DNA of 64,000 nt from Pleurocapsa minor HA4230-MV1 (GTDB lineage Bacteria > Cyanobacteriota > Cyanobacteriia > Cyanobacteriales > Xenococcaceae), in assembly GCA_019359095.1 (NCBI GenBank), contig JAHHHZ010000022.1, positions 96,168 through 160,167 on the forward strand. The letters are read 5' to 3'. Below the pieces are notes generated by a model. It was not told where the DNA came from and did no database searches. It worked only from the letters and a program-made list of their open reading frames with translations. This document shows positions 1 through 8,845 of the stretch, piece after piece (position 1 is the first letter of the stretch; every line of letters begins with the position of its first letter). The position numbers and the translations under genes were made by a program.

Positions 1-464
1 CTACGTTAATTAAGCTGCTAGATGGTGGAGTAGCACAGGCGACCAGAGTGGCAGGTAAGCCCCACTTAGTACAACCTTATGAAGCCGTAATTGAAGCTTT
101 AGGCACTTTAGGCGCAACGGTCGCAATAAACTTCATTGAGCCATTTACCCAGCACTCAACCGAAAAGGTAAAGTATGCTGCTGCTAGAGCTATGTATCAG
201 TTGACGAAACAAGAGCAGTATGGCGAGATGTTGATTCAGGCACTATCGGGAGACGATTTACAGCTACGCCGTTCAGCATTGATGGACTTAGGTGCGGTAG
301 GATATCTCAAAGCGGGTCAGGCGATCGCAGATACTTTAGCGGAAAATAGTATGAAGTTGATTGCCCTCAAAGGACTATTAGAAACAGACTTGAAAAGTAG
401 CAAAGATTCAGCAATCTCACCTGAGAGTATTCATATAATGAACCTTATGGATTCTCTTCTTTGA
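1..464 (+). CDS. cpcE: CpcE, phycocyanin alpha-subunit bilin lyase subunit (3' part)
   Basis: This is the C-terminal part of CpcE, one half of the CpcE/CpcF lyase that attaches phycocyanobilin to the conserved cysteine (Cys-84) of the phycocyanin alpha subunit. The frame is open to the left edge, with its first full codon at position 3, so the true start lies outside the window. About 153 codons are visible, against a family length near 270. What is seen is a stack of short helical HEAT/PBS-lyase repeats (AAARAMYQL, SALMDLGAVGYL, MKLIALKGLLE). The partner cpcF starts at 1251, but a Uma2-type gene lies between them. CpcE rather than another HEAT-repeat lyase is inferred from the repeat pattern and the cpcF neighbour. 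Confidence 0.85.
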   Translation, partial: TLIKLLDGGVAQATRVAGKPHLVQPYEAVIEALGTLGATVAINFIEPFTQHSTEKVKYAAARAMYQLTKQEQYGEMLIQALSGDDLQLRRSALMDLGAVGYLKAGQAIADTLAENSMKLIALKGLLETDLKSSKDSAISPESIHIMNLMDSLL

Positions 465-539
465 CAAGAGCTAATTATCAATCAACTAGGGACAAGATTA
501 CTGTCTAAACTCTAAACCAATGTCATTGACTTCAGACTT

Positions 540-1178
540 ATGCAGGTAGCCTTAGAAAAAATTGTCGTCAAACCTGGACAACAATTATTGTTGCAGGATA
601 TTAGCTGGTCAGATCTCGAAGAGATTTTAGCCGATTTAGGAGAACATCGTGGTTCCAGAATTTCTTATAGTGATGGAGCATTAGAAATAATGGTTCCTTT
701 ACCAGAGCATGAGAAGCACAAAGAGATTATTGGAGATTTAGTCAAAATTTTGCTCGAGCAATTAGGAGTTGATTTTGAATCATTGGCATCCACTACATTT
801 AAAAGTGAAGCAATGAAACAAGCTTTAGAAGCCGATGCCTGTTTTTATATCCAAAATTATCAGGCTGTGATTGGCAAAGAGCGACTAGATTTAACCATCG
901 ATCCGCCACCAGATTTAGCGCTGGAAATTGACATAACTAATAGAACGCAGTTTGATAATTACCTGCTCTTGAAAGTTCCTGAACTATGGCGTTACAGTAA
1001 AAAAGGACTGCAAATTTATCTGTTACAAAACAACCAGTATCAAGAATCGACAACTAGCCCAAATTTTCCGCATCTGCCGATCGTCGAGTTGGTCGAACGC
1101 TACGTAAAACAAGCCCAGGTTGAAGGTAGAAGTAAAGCAATTAGAGCCTTCAAACAGTGGATTAAAGAAAATCTTTAA
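540..1178 (+). CDS. Uma2 family (DUF820) putative nuclease
   Basis: A 212-residue protein of the Uma2/DUF820 family, which is hugely expanded in cyanobacteria and has a PD-(D/E)XK nuclease fold of unknown physiological role. The core is visible as PPPDLALEID around residues 120-130, giving the D...E-x-D pattern, followed by the conserved 'VPELWRYSKKGLQIY' strand-turn. The length is normal and the gene looks intact. It lies 75 bp after cpcE and 72 bp before cpcF on the same strand, so it splits two lyase genes whose products act as a heterodimer. Nothing in it suggests a pigment role. An insertion of a mobile-like family member is the simplest reading. Confidence 0.85.
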   Translation: MQVALEKIVVKPGQQLLLQDISWSDLEEILADLGEHRGSRISYSDGALEIMVPLPEHEKHKEIIGDLVKILLEQLGVDFESLASTTFKSEAMKQALEADACFYIQNYQAVIGKERLDLTIDPPPDLALEIDITNRTQFDNYLLLKVPELWRYSKKGLQIYLLQNNQYQESTTSPNFPHLPIVELVERYVKQAQVEGRSKAIRAFKQWIKENL

Positions 1179-1250
1179 ATTGAGTTGAGACGAGCAAGAT
1201 AGTAAAATTATCTTCTAGCTATATTGCATTTAATTAGCCACCTATTGCCA

Positions 1251-1880
1251 ATGTCCGATGTTCAACAATTAATTGAGGCGGTAAATCAAGCCGATTCTGC
1301 CGACTTACTCTTAAAAACAGTCGAAGATTTAGCGGTCGTTGGCGATCGCGCTGCTATACCTACTTTAGTTGAGGTATTAGGCTTTAACAATCCTGGTGCT
1401 GCGGTTGCTGCGGTTGACGGTCTAATCGAGATTGGCGAGCCTGTGGTTGACTATTTACTAGAGAATTTAGACGGTTATAACTACGGCGCACGAGCTTGGG
1501 CGACGAGAGTATTTGCGGGGATTGGCGATCCTGCTGCCTTAGATTTATTATTAGAAGCTGCGGTTGCTGATTTCTCTCAAAGCGTGCGTCGTGCAGCAGC
1601 TAAAGGGTTAGGGAACATTATTTGGTCTAAGCTGCCCCCAGAAGATGCGATCGGCGCGCAAAAAAAAGTCTTAGATACGCTGTTACTAGCGACAGAAGAT
1701 GGAGAGTGGGTGGTGCGCTATGCTGCGATCGTCGGACTAGAAGCCTTAAGTAAAACTTTGGCAGTGAGTCAACCTGATTTACTACCAAAAATTAGGAGTA
1801 AGTTCCAGGAATTAATTACTAGCGAGTCAGAACCAGCGGTTTATGCTCGAACTAAATATGCGCTACACAATCTAAAATAG
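1251..1880 (+). CDS. cpcF: CpcF, phycocyanin alpha-subunit bilin lyase subunit
   Basis: The second subunit of the CpcE/CpcF phycocyanobilin lyase, about 209 residues, which is the family's usual size. It consists of HEAT/PBS-lyase repeats ([39 protein letters not shown]). An upstream TTG at 1224 would add nine residues, but the ATG at 1251 gives the family-like start [11 protein letters not shown] and is preferred. It acts on cytoplasmic phycocyanin alpha together with CpcE. It follows the inserted Uma2 gene, so its transcription may depend on read-through across that gene or on its own promoter in 1179-1250. Confidence 0.9.
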   Translation: MSDVQQLIEAVNQADSADLLLKTVEDLAVVGDRAAIPTLVEVLGFNNPGAAVAAVDGLIEIGEPVVDYLLENLDGYNYGARAWATRVFAGIGDPAALDLLLEAAVADFSQSVRRAAAKGLGNIIWSKLPPEDAIGAQKKVLDTLLLATEDGEWVVRYAAIVGLEALSKTLAVSQPDLLPKIRSKFQELITSESEPAVYARTKYALHNLK

Positions 1881-1913
1881 CCAATAATTAATAATTAAAT
1901 AAAATAACTGTTT

Positions 1914-2309
1914 TTATTTAAAGATCATGGTGTTAATTGGGTTGAGAGGTAAAGTGAAAACATAATAAATAACTCCCGCGCCTAAAAGTGTTATGGTCAA
2001 GCTAAAAATTATTACCCAGCGATCTGCTGGCTGGTATCTATCTTGGTCTATATCTCGGCGAACAGCAAAGTAGTGATAAGTTGAAAGTATTACTGTGACA
2101 AGTCCTACCAAGGAAAAGATCAGTCCTAACTTCCAGCCATTTCCAGGAGTAGTAGTTGCAGGTGGTTGAACAAAGCGCAGGCGCACAATAACTACACCAA
2201 ACCCCATTAAAGAGATTGCTGTCCGCATCCATGCTAGATAAGTACGCTCGTTTGCTAAGTGTTCTCTAATCCGATTGGAATTTCTGCGGTTTGATGGTTC
2301 TAAATTCAC
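1914..2309 (-). CDS. YidH/DUF202 family small membrane protein
   Basis: A 131-residue membrane protein with the DUF202 signature 'REHLANERTYLAWMRTAISL' near the N-terminus and three predicted membrane segments (about residues 30-50, 62-84 and 103-125). Its function is not established. The family also forms the membrane part of some SPX-DUF202 proteins in eukaryotes, but there is no SPX domain here. It sits 28 bp downstream of cysA on the same strand and could be the last gene of the sulfate operon, though a functional link is only positional. Confidence 0.8.
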   Translation of the reverse strand: MNLEPSNRRNSNRIREHLANERTYLAWMRTAISLMGFGVVIVRLRFVQPPATTTPGNGWKLGLIFSLVGLVTVILSTYHYFAVRRDIDQDRYQPADRWVIIFSLTITLLGAGVIYYVFTLPLNPINTMIFK

Positions 2310-2337
2310 TACACCTACTCTTTCATCTTGAATAAAG

Positions 2338-3393
2338 CTAACTCGCTAATTGACGATTAGTAGTTGGCAAGTTAACTAAATCTTGCTTAGCTGCCTCAAA
2401 GCATTTAATTTGACGGGGTTCTAGATAGACATTTTGTTCAGTGGTTAAATCAAGACGAGCAAATTCTTCTCGGTTCAAATGAGCCATGACCGCCGAGCGA
2501 TCGCCTAAAATTAATTCTAGTTGAATTTCCCAACCTAGGTGAACGATTCGCTTAACTTTTGCTGAGATGCTCTGTTTTTGGGGAGTGGTAAAAATTTCAA
2601 AATCGTGAGGACGAACAAAAAAGTTTGAGGCAGGATTAGTTTGATAGGCGTGATCGAACATTGGACTAGTATTGGGCAGAACATTTACTTCCCCTACAAA
2701 GCTCATCACAAAAGGATTAGCGGGATTATCATAAACTTCAGCTGGCGTGCCAATTTGCTCGATTCTCCCGTTGTTCATCACCACAATTTTATCGGCTACA
2801 GCCATTGCTTCTTCGCGATCGTGAGTGACAAAAATACTAGTTAGATGTACTTCATCGTGGAGACGGCGTAACCAGTTGCGTAGTTCTTGTCTAACTTTGG
2901 CATCTAATGCCCCAAAAGGCTCGTCTAGCAGTAAAACTTCTGGCTGTACGGCTAAAGCGCGAGCGAGGGCAACACGCTGTCTTTGTCCACCCGAAAGCTG
3001 ATTAGGATAGCGATCGCCAAAACCTTGAAGCTGAATTAATTCTAGTAGTTCGTTGACTCTTTGTTGAATTACTTTACGGGATTTTTTCCGAATATCTAGC
3101 CCAAAAGAAATATTTTGTCTGACTGTTAGATGTTTGAATAGAGCATAGTGTTGAAAGACAAAACCGATATTGCGCTTGCGGATATCGAGATGAGTGGTAT
3201 CGCGATTGTTGATCGCAACTGTGCCTCGATCTGGAGGCTCTAAACCAGCGATCGCTCTGAGTAACGTAGATTTGCCAGAACCAGAAGGGCCAAGTAGAGC
3301 AACTAAAGTTCCAGGTTCGACGTTTAAATTGATATTATCTAAAGCTTGAAAGTTACCAAATTTCTTCGAGACTTGGGCGATCTTAATACTCAT
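2338..3393 (-). CDS. cysA: CysA, sulfate/thiosulfate ABC transporter ATPase
   Basis: The 351-residue ATP-binding subunit of the sulfate/thiosulfate importer. The Walker A motif GPSGSGKST is at about residues 35-43. The ABC signature [15 protein letters not shown] and Walker B VLLLDEPF follow, with the H-loop histidine in '[10 protein letters not shown]'. The C-terminal 120 residues form the regulatory beta-domain typical of CysA/MalK-type ATPases. It is the last transporter gene of the leftward operon sbpA-(small gene)-cysT-cysW-cysA, with only 36 bp between cysW and cysA. The assignment to sulfate rather than molybdate or another anion rests on the flanking CysT, CysW and SbpA proteins. Confidence 0.93.
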   Translation of the reverse strand: MSIKIAQVSKKFGNFQALDNINLNVEPGTLVALLGPSGSGKSTLLRAIAGLEPPDRGTVAINNRDTTHLDIRKRNIGFVFQHYALFKHLTVRQNISFGLDIRKKSRKVIQQRVNELLELIQLQGFGDRYPNQLSGGQRQRVALARALAVQPEVLLLDEPFGALDAKVRQELRNWLRRLHDEVHLTSIFVTHDREEAMAVADKIVVMNNGRIEQIGTPAEVYDNPANPFVMSFVGEVNVLPNTSPMFDHAYQTNPASNFFVRPHDFEIFTTPQKQSISAKVKRIVHLGWEIQLELILGDRSAVMAHLNREEFARLDLTTEQNVYLEPRQIKCFEAAKQDLVNLPTTNRQLAS

Positions 3394-3429
3394 AATAGTT
3401 AGTTGCTAAGTTATAGCTAGTAATAGTTT

Positions 3430-4233
3430 TTAATGATGGGTTTTTGTTTCGAGTATTTCTTTAAAAATTAAAGTCAATACCGCTAATGAAGCCAAGATCG
3501 CTGCTGCACCAAAAGCAGATTCTGCCTGGTAGTTTTTATAAGCCTGTTCGACAAAAATCGGTAAAGTGGCGGTTTTGCCCAGAATACTGCCAGATACTAC
3601 CGATACAGCTCCAAATTCACCCATTGCTCTAGCGTTGGTTAATAAAATACCGTAAAGTAAACCCCAGCGAATATTAGGCAAGGTAACGCGGGCAAAAACT
3701 TGCCAATCACTAGCGCCCAAAGTGCGGGCTGCGGTTTCTTGTTCTTCGCCAATTTCTTCTAAAATCGGAATAACTTCACGGGCGACAAAAGGTAAAGTAA
3801 CAAAGGCAGTTGCCAAGACAATTCCTGGGATGGCAAACAAAACTTTAATGTTTAAACTTGCTAGTAGGTTACCTATCCAGCCATCTTTGCCATAAAGCAG
3901 AATGATAGTTAAGCCCGCCACAACAGGTGAAATTGAAAATGGCAAGTCGATCGCACTGAGTAATAAAGTACGACCACGAAACTGATTGCGCCCAATCACC
4001 CAAGCAGCACAAAGACCAAAGATAGTGTTTAGGGGAACGGCGATCGCCGTAACGATTAGAGTTAAAATCGTCGCCTGCCAAAAATTTCGTTGATCGATCG
4101 AAGTTAAAAAGACATTAATACCCTGATGAAAAGCTTCGTAGAAAATAGCGATCGCTGGTACGAGTAACAATAATGCTAAGTAAAGTAGGGCGATCGGCAG
4201 TAACAAGTTTGATAATTTTAGTTTAGCGAGCAT
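3430..4233 (-). CDS. cysW: CysW, sulfate ABC transporter permease
   Basis: A 267-residue inner-membrane permease of the sulfate importer with about six membrane segments. The EAA coupling loop that contacts the ATPase is visible as 'EEQETAARTLGASDWQVFARVTLP'. The start overlaps the end of cysT by 11 bp, so translational coupling is likely. The C-terminus ends in 'ETKTHH'. CysW pairs with CysT to form the channel through which sulfate delivered by the periplasmic SbpA passes. Confidence 0.92.
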   Translation of the reverse strand: MLAKLKLSNLLLPIALLYLALLLLVPAIAIFYEAFHQGINVFLTSIDQRNFWQATILTLIVTAIAVPLNTIFGLCAAWVIGRNQFRGRTLLLSAIDLPFSISPVVAGLTIILLYGKDGWIGNLLASLNIKVLFAIPGIVLATAFVTLPFVAREVIPILEEIGEEQETAARTLGASDWQVFARVTLPNIRWGLLYGILLTNARAMGEFGAVSVVSGSILGKTATLPIFVEQAYKNYQAESAFGAAAILASLAVLTLIFKEILETKTHH

Positions 4234-5080
4234 AGCGACGAGTCCATTGTTGTAAAAGATTGATCAGCAGCAATAGTACTAAGGAAACCAATAGCAGCAC
4301 TGTACCAATTACTGTAGCGCCAGTGTAGTCATATTGTTCTAATTTTTGGAACACTAAAACAGGCGCAATTAAATCTTTAAAAGGAATGCCCGATGCTACT
4401 AATACCACCGAACCATATTCGCCTACGGCTCGGGAAAAACCTAAAGCCATTCCTGTTAAAATGGGCGGAATTAGGGGCGGTAAAATAACTCGCCAAAAGG
4501 TTTGCGAATCCGATGCACCCAAAGACCAAGCAGCCTGTTCAATTTCTGGTTCTAGTTCGAGTAAAACTGGCTGCAAAGTACGAACGATAAAAGGTAAAGA
4601 AATAAACAGCATTGCTATGAATACCCCCAGTCTAGTAAAAGCAATTTTGATCCCCATTGGTGCTACCAGTTGTCCGATCAAGCCATTATTACTGTAAATA
4701 GTTGCTAAAACTACACCAGCGACAGAAGTGGGTAGTGCAAAGGGAATGTCGATCGCAGCATCGATAATTTTTTTACCAGGAAATTGATAACGAACTAAAA
4801 TCCAAGCAATCAAAGTTCCCATAATGCCGTTGAGTAAACCCGCAGCTAAAGCCGTAACAAAGGTAACTTCATAAGCAGAGAGGGCAACAGGATCGGTAGC
4901 AATCCGCCAAAATTCACTAGTGCCAATAGTTAAAGACTTGGTGATTAAGGCAGCCAGAGGCAAGAAAAGAATCAAACTTAAATAGCCGATTGTCACCACC
5001 CAAGGTAGAGAAATTTTGCTGGAGTTAGCTTGCTGATGGCGATTCGATTGTGCTTCAAAATGAGATGAAAAATTAGTCAT
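4223..5080 (-). CDS. cysT: CysT (CysU), sulfate ABC transporter permease
   Basis: A permease subunit of the sulfate importer, about 285 residues from the chosen start. The EAA loop reads 'LEPEIEQAAWSLGASDSQTF', and six membrane segments are evident. An upstream TTG at 5098 would begin directly after the preceding gene's stop. The ATG at 5080 (MTNFSSHFEAQ) is preferred as the start, leaving 18 bp between the genes. It overlaps cysW by 11 bp at its 3' end. It works with CysW, CysA and SbpA. Confidence 0.92.
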   Translation of the reverse strand: MTNFSSHFEAQSNRHQQANSSKISLPWVVTIGYLSLILFLPLAALITKSLTIGTSEFWRIATDPVALSAYEVTFVTALAAGLLNGIMGTLIAWILVRYQFPGKKIIDAAIDIPFALPTSVAGVVLATIYSNNGLIGQLVAPMGIKIAFTRLGVFIAMLFISLPFIVRTLQPVLLELEPEIEQAAWSLGASDSQTFWRVILPPLIPPILTGMALGFSRAVGEYGSVVLVASGIPFKDLIAPVLVFQKLEQYDYTGATVIGTVLLLVSLVLLLLINLLQQWTRRYAR

Positions 5081-5098
5081 ATGATGTGCCTTACGCAA

Positions 5099-5389
5099 CT
5101 ACTGAGATGAGATCGCCAAATATTTTGTGACTCCAAGATCTTGCCAACAAGCCATCGTCAAAGATAAGTTGTCGAATGTTCCTGAAGCTTCTACCAAATA
5201 CCAATCAAAGCGATCGCCATTAATCCCTGATAATTTGGAAATAACTTTTAAATCGACCTTCATCACCTCGGCTATAGTTAACAACATCAACTGAGAAAAA
5301 TTGTGCTGGGGCGCTTTAAGAGCTAATTTAATCTGGAAAAGTTTAATCTTGTTGCGATAGTGTTGTAGAGTCAGTTTTTGGTTTTGCAT
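5099..5389 (-). CDS. small protein of unknown function in the sulfate operon
   Basis: A 96-residue, soluble-looking protein that I do not recognise. The N-terminal third is basic and helical (LTLQHYRNKIKLFQIKLALK). The rest is mixed, with a single cysteine and a tryptophan-rich end ('ACWQDLGVTKYLAIS'). There is no signal peptide or membrane segment. It lies between sbpA (45 bp away) and cysT (its stop is 18 bp before the cysT ATG), all on the minus strand, so it is almost certainly co-transcribed with the sulfate transporter. A regulatory or accessory role in sulfur uptake is inference from position only. Confidence 0.7.
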   Translation of the reverse strand: MQNQKLTLQHYRNKIKLFQIKLALKAPQHNFSQLMLLTIAEVMKVDLKVISKLSGINGDRFDWYLVEASGTFDNLSLTMACWQDLGVTKYLAISSQ

Positions 5390-5434
5390 TAGTTACAGCT
5401 GAAGATTTTTACTAAATAGAATCGACGCTTAAAA

Positions 5435-6496
5435 TTATTTTTGGTTAATTTTGTTCATCATCTTGTCAAATCCTGCGCCATCGTCAAAAAATTCCTTCTG
5501 GATTTTATCCCAACCGCCTAAATCTTCGATGGTAAATAGTTTTGTGATGGCAGGATACTGTTGAGCAAATTCTTGACCAACTTGGGGATCGATGGGGCGA
5601 AAACCAACTTTGGCAAACTCCTGTTGTGCTTCAGGAGTGAAAAGAAATTCACTAAAAGCTTGAGCAACTTCTCTCGTTCCGCGTCGATCGACATTGGCAT
5701 CAACTACCGCGACGGGACTATCAATGGAAATGTTGTAATCGGTAGGAATAAAGTAAGGTACAGCTTCACCTTTTTGTTTAGCTAATAAAACTTCATTTTC
5801 ATAATTAATTAAGACATTACCCTGTCCCTGTTGATAAAAGACATCACTCGATTCACGGGCATCTTCAGGTAAGACAGGCACGTTAGCAAATATTTTTTCG
5901 GTAAAAGCATTTGCTGCTTGCTCGCTTCCTCCCGCCTGGGTGACAGAACCCCAAAGAGCAAGATAATTCCATCTGGCACCCCCTGAAGTTTTGGGGTTAG
6001 CAGTAATTACCTCGACACCTTCGTTAGTTAAATCCGACCATTTGGATACTTTGACGCTATCATCCCGCTTGACGATCGCTGCTACCGATTTATGCACAAT
6101 TGATTTATTGGGTAATTCCTGTTCCCAATTGGGTTCAATTAATCCTGCCTCTTCGATTTTTTTAGTATCTAAAGCTAATGCTAAAGCGACGACATCTGCT
6201 TCTAAACCATCAATAACAGCGCGAGTTTGCGAACCAGAACCACCATAACTCTGCTCGATGATTACATCCTGTCCAGTTTTAGCTTTCCACTGTTCGACAA
6301 ATTTAGGAATAATTTTCTCGTAAGCACTTTGAGTAACTGCATAAGAAACCAAAGTCAACTCGACTTCCTCTGCCTGTTGGGCTTGTGCTTGACCATTCTG
6401 ACTAGCAGCTTCATTTTGGTCAGAACAACTCGCGATCGCCCCACTAGCAATTAGTCCTGCTACCATCCAACCGATAAATTGCTTACTTTTAATCAT
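5435..6496 (-). CDS. sbpA: SbpA, sulfate-binding lipoprotein
   Basis: The 353-residue substrate-binding component of the sulfate importer, first gene of the operon. The N-terminus is a lipoprotein signal peptide: a hydrophobic stretch 'MVAGLIASGAIASC' with a lipobox cysteine at about residue 23, followed by a low-complexity linker. The mature part shows the family features 'QSYGGSGSQTRAVIDGLEAD' and 'NPKTSGGARWNYLALWG', which form the sulfate site in the Sbp/ThiB-type fold. The promoter is expected in the AT-rich region 6497-6670. Molybdate binding is unlikely given the cysTWA neighbours. Confidence 0.93.
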   Translation of the reverse strand: MIKSKQFIGWMVAGLIASGAIASCSDQNEAASQNGQAQAQQAEEVELTLVSYAVTQSAYEKIIPKFVEQWKAKTGQDVIIEQSYGGSGSQTRAVIDGLEADVVALALALDTKKIEEAGLIEPNWEQELPNKSIVHKSVAAIVKRDDSVKVSKWSDLTNEGVEVITANPKTSGGARWNYLALWGSVTQAGGSEQAANAFTEKIFANVPVLPEDARESSDVFYQQGQGNVLINYENEVLLAKQKGEAVPYFIPTDYNISIDSPVAVVDANVDRRGTREVAQAFSEFLFTPEAQQEFAKVGFRPIDPQVGQEFAQQYPAITKLFTIEDLGGWDKIQKEFFDDGAGFDKMMNKINQK

Positions 6497-6701
6497 TAAT
6501 TTAAGATTTTTAAGATTTAGTTTATTTGAATTCTAATCTTAATCGAATTTAAAATGAATTGCAATACATCTTAAATTGTTTTTGTAATTAAAGCAAAAAA
6601 AAGCCTAAAAAAAATAAACGATCGCCCTGTAAACAAAATTACCTGAATGGCGATCGCCTTAAATAAAATAATAGGTGAAAATTAAATTAGAAACTAAACT
6701 A

Positions 6702-7106
6702 ATGTCAGGAGAAACCAGCCTCAGTAAATTGTTGCAATGTATGCAGCCAATCCTTTCCCCAGGAGAATATGTTTTTTGCAGCATTGGCGAGCAAGATAAT
6801 CGCTATGCTCAACTCAATCCCATTGGTCAATTTCGAGAGCATGAGGCAATAACACTAATTCTTGAGCGAGAACAGGCTGATGCAGCCAGTTTGCCTTATA
6901 CCTCAGTCTTTTCGATGATTACTCTTTCAATCCACTCTAGTTTAGAAGCAGTTGGTTTTCTCGCTGCTATTACTAGCAAATTAGCCGAACACGAGATTAG
7001 CGTTAATCCTATTTCAGCTTATTATCACGATCATTTATTTGTCCCTGTTTCACGTACCAAACAAGCAATAATGCTACTTCAAGAGTTTTCTAAGCGATCG
7101 CCTTAA
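6702..7106 (+). CDS. ACT-domain protein (COG3602-like)
   Basis: A protein of about 134 residues with an N-terminal segment typical of the COG3602 family (MSGETSLSKLLQCMQPILSPG) and a C-terminal ACT-like region ('SMITLSIHSSLEAVGFLAAI'). ACT domains usually bind small ligands such as amino acids. No specific ligand can be named here. A GTG at 6675 could add nine residues, but the ATG at 6702 gives the family-like start. It stands alone, divergent from sbpA and convergent with radC. Confidence 0.75.
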   Translation: MSGETSLSKLLQCMQPILSPGEYVFCSIGEQDNRYAQLNPIGQFREHEAITLILEREQADAASLPYTSVFSMITLSIHSSLEAVGFLAAITSKLAEHEISVNPISAYYHDHLFVPVSRTKQAIMLLQEFSKRSP

Positions 7107-7198
7107 ATAAACATGAGTTCGACAAAGCAAAAAAGCTAATCTTTTTCAAGATTTAAGTTTCAGTGAGATGAAGTCCGCTTAATTACTTCTAATAAAAT

Positions 7199-7294
7199 CT
7201 TTGCCCCAAACTAAGCGGGATAAACGTCTTTGCGTCTTTGCGACGCGAAGCTAGTGCTAAAGCATACCGCTTCGCATATCCTTTAGGGCGCGAG
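7199..7294. repeat. dispersed intergenic repeat, family A copy 1
   Basis: A 96-bp element between the ACT gene and radC. It is built of short nested palindromes (for example GCTAAAGCATACCGCTTCGC). The same sequence occurs in reverse orientation at 45655-45742, and a rearranged copy lies within 51670-51890. Copy 1 carries one extra 8-bp TCTTTGCG unit compared with copy 2. No coding capacity is visible. The rest of the 7107-7338 gap holds nothing else that I can support. Confidence 0.8.
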
Positions 7295-7338
7295 TTTTAA
7301 TTATGATTGTTTAAACGGACTTCATATGAAACCCTGAT

Positions 7339-8070
7339 TTACTCGCCTTGTGGAAAACGCTCCCATAAATCTGTTCCTTGTCTAAGACTGTGATGAGCGC
7401 CATTACCGAGAATCAAGTGATCTAGCAAAGGGATATCTAAATACTGTGAACCCTGTAATAATTGCTCGGTTAAATAAATATCTTCAGGAGAAGGCTCTAG
7501 ATTTCCAGATGGATGATTATGAGCAATAATTAGCTTGGTTGCTCCTTGACGGACAGTTTCTCGAAAAATTTCGCGAGGATGTATTAGGGTTTCCGTAGCT
7601 GTCCCAATAGTTAAAATTTTAGTCGCCAATAAACAATTTTTGACATCTAGCATTAAGACAGCAAAACGTTCCTGATTCTGCCACATCAAGTCATTACTCA
7701 ATACTGCTGCTGCGGATGCAGGACTATCTACGGCAACTCGTTCATTTGGTTTAAAGATAAAGGTGCGTTTGCCTAATTCCACCGCAGCGATGATAGTAGC
7801 AGCCTTCGCAGGGCCAATCCCAGGAATTCGCATCAACTCGCGAGGATTAACATCTCGCAAAACATCTAAAGGTGCGCGTCTATATTTGCCCAATTCTTGT
7901 AGTATATGCTGTGCTAAACCGATCGCTGATAAATTACCTCTGGTTTGTCCTGTACTAATTAAAATAGCAATCAGTTCTGCCTCAGAAAGATTTTTTGCTC
8001 CCACCGCCATCAATCTCTCACGGGGTCGCTCACTGACAGGTAAATCAGCAATTCTTAGGCGATAAGTCAT
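7339..8070 (-). CDS. radC: RadC/MPN+ (JAB1-type) family protein
   Basis: A 243-residue protein with an N-terminal helix-hairpin-helix region ('[22 protein letters not shown]', a DNA-binding fold) and a C-terminal MPN+/JAB metalloprotease-like domain with the zinc motif 'HNHPSG...SPED'. It was historically called a DNA repair protein, but that role is doubtful and the biochemical activity of RadC remains unclear. Length and motifs are complete. It runs leftward, 73 bp after the start region of pyrR, and could share a transcript with pyrR. Confidence 0.92.
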   Translation of the reverse strand: MTYRLRIADLPVSERPRERLMAVGAKNLSEAELIAILISTGQTRGNLSAIGLAQHILQELGKYRRAPLDVLRDVNPRELMRIPGIGPAKAATIIAAVELGKRTFIFKPNERVAVDSPASAAAVLSNDLMWQNQERFAVLMLDVKNCLLATKILTIGTATETLIHPREIFRETVRQGATKLIIAHNHPSGNLEPSPEDIYLTEQLLQGSQYLDIPLLDHLILGNGAHHSLRQGTDLWERFPQGE

Positions 8071-8143
8071 AACGGCTGCAACAGAATAATAGCTTTGTAT
8101 GACAAATATAACCTGCGTAATACGAAAATTAGATTAGCTGCAT

Positions 8144-8680
8144 CTAATCTTTAATTAACTCCACCGCATCTTTACCATCAAGATCGCTAAAGTATACCTT
8201 GACCTTTTCTTCAGAAGCTGTCGGCAATTCCTTACCGATAAAATCAGGATGTATAGGGAGTTCGCGATGTCCCCTGTCAACTAATACCGCTAACCTGATT
8301 GATTCTGGTCTACCATACTCCGTAACCGCATTAAGAGCAGCACGAATAGTTCTACCTTTATAGATTACATCATCTACTAACACTACAGTTTTACCTGTCA
8401 AATCAATAGGAATCTTGGTTTTAGCAGGAATGCGCGTCCTAATTTTATCTAAATCGTCACGATAGAAAGTAACATCGATCGCCCCCACGGCAACAGAAGT
8501 ATTTTCCAAAATTTCGATTTGCTTGGCTAATAAGTGAGCTAAAGGTACACCTTTGGTATGAATACCCAATAAAATTGTTTGTGATAAATCGGCAGATTTT
8601 TCGACAATTTGAGAAGCCAAACGGTTGATCGTGCGACGAATTTCTTCAGCAGATAATATAGTAACTACTTGAGCTGACAT
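8144..8680 (-). CDS. pyrR: PyrR, pyrimidine regulator / uracil phosphoribosyltransferase
   Basis: A 178-residue protein of the PyrR family. The PRPP-binding motif [18 protein letters not shown] is present, as are the N-terminal '[11 protein letters not shown]' loop and 'DVTFYRDDL'. In Firmicutes it binds pyr mRNA and controls attenuation, and it also converts uracil plus PRPP to UMP. Whether the RNA-binding role holds in cyanobacteria is not known. pyrC is divergently placed 166 bp away, so this is a small pyrimidine cluster. Confidence 0.92.
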   Translation of the reverse strand: MSAQVVTILSAEEIRRTINRLASQIVEKSADLSQTILLGIHTKGVPLAHLLAKQIEILENTSVAVGAIDVTFYRDDLDKIRTRIPAKTKIPIDLTGKTVVLVDDVIYKGRTIRAALNAVTEYGRPESIRLAVLVDRGHRELPIHPDFIGKELPTASEEKVKVYFSDLDGKDAVELIKD

Positions 8681-8767
8681 TTATTACAGTGAGCAAACAC
8701 TTGTTATTTCTGGTATCTATTGATTATATATGCCTAATGTGAATTAAAAATGCTAGTGATTCATTTT

Positions 8768-8800
8768 TAGCTATAAGCTATAAGCTTTAAGCCATAAGCT
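8768..8800. repeat. heptamer tandem repeat (AGCTATA type)
   Basis: About four imperfect 7-bp units (AGCTATA, AGCTTTA, AGCCATA, AGCTTTT) lie in the pyrR-pyrC divergent intergenic region. It belongs to the class of short tandemly repeated repetitive sequences known in cyanobacteria. Confidence 0.7.
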
Positions 8801-8845
8801 TTTTATATTTTCTGGCTAATATTCTATAAGTTCCACGGACAGTAA

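Noticed and set aside
2338..3393. Molybdate transporter ATPase
   Set aside because: The two separate permeases and the SbpA-type binding protein in the same operon point to sulfate.
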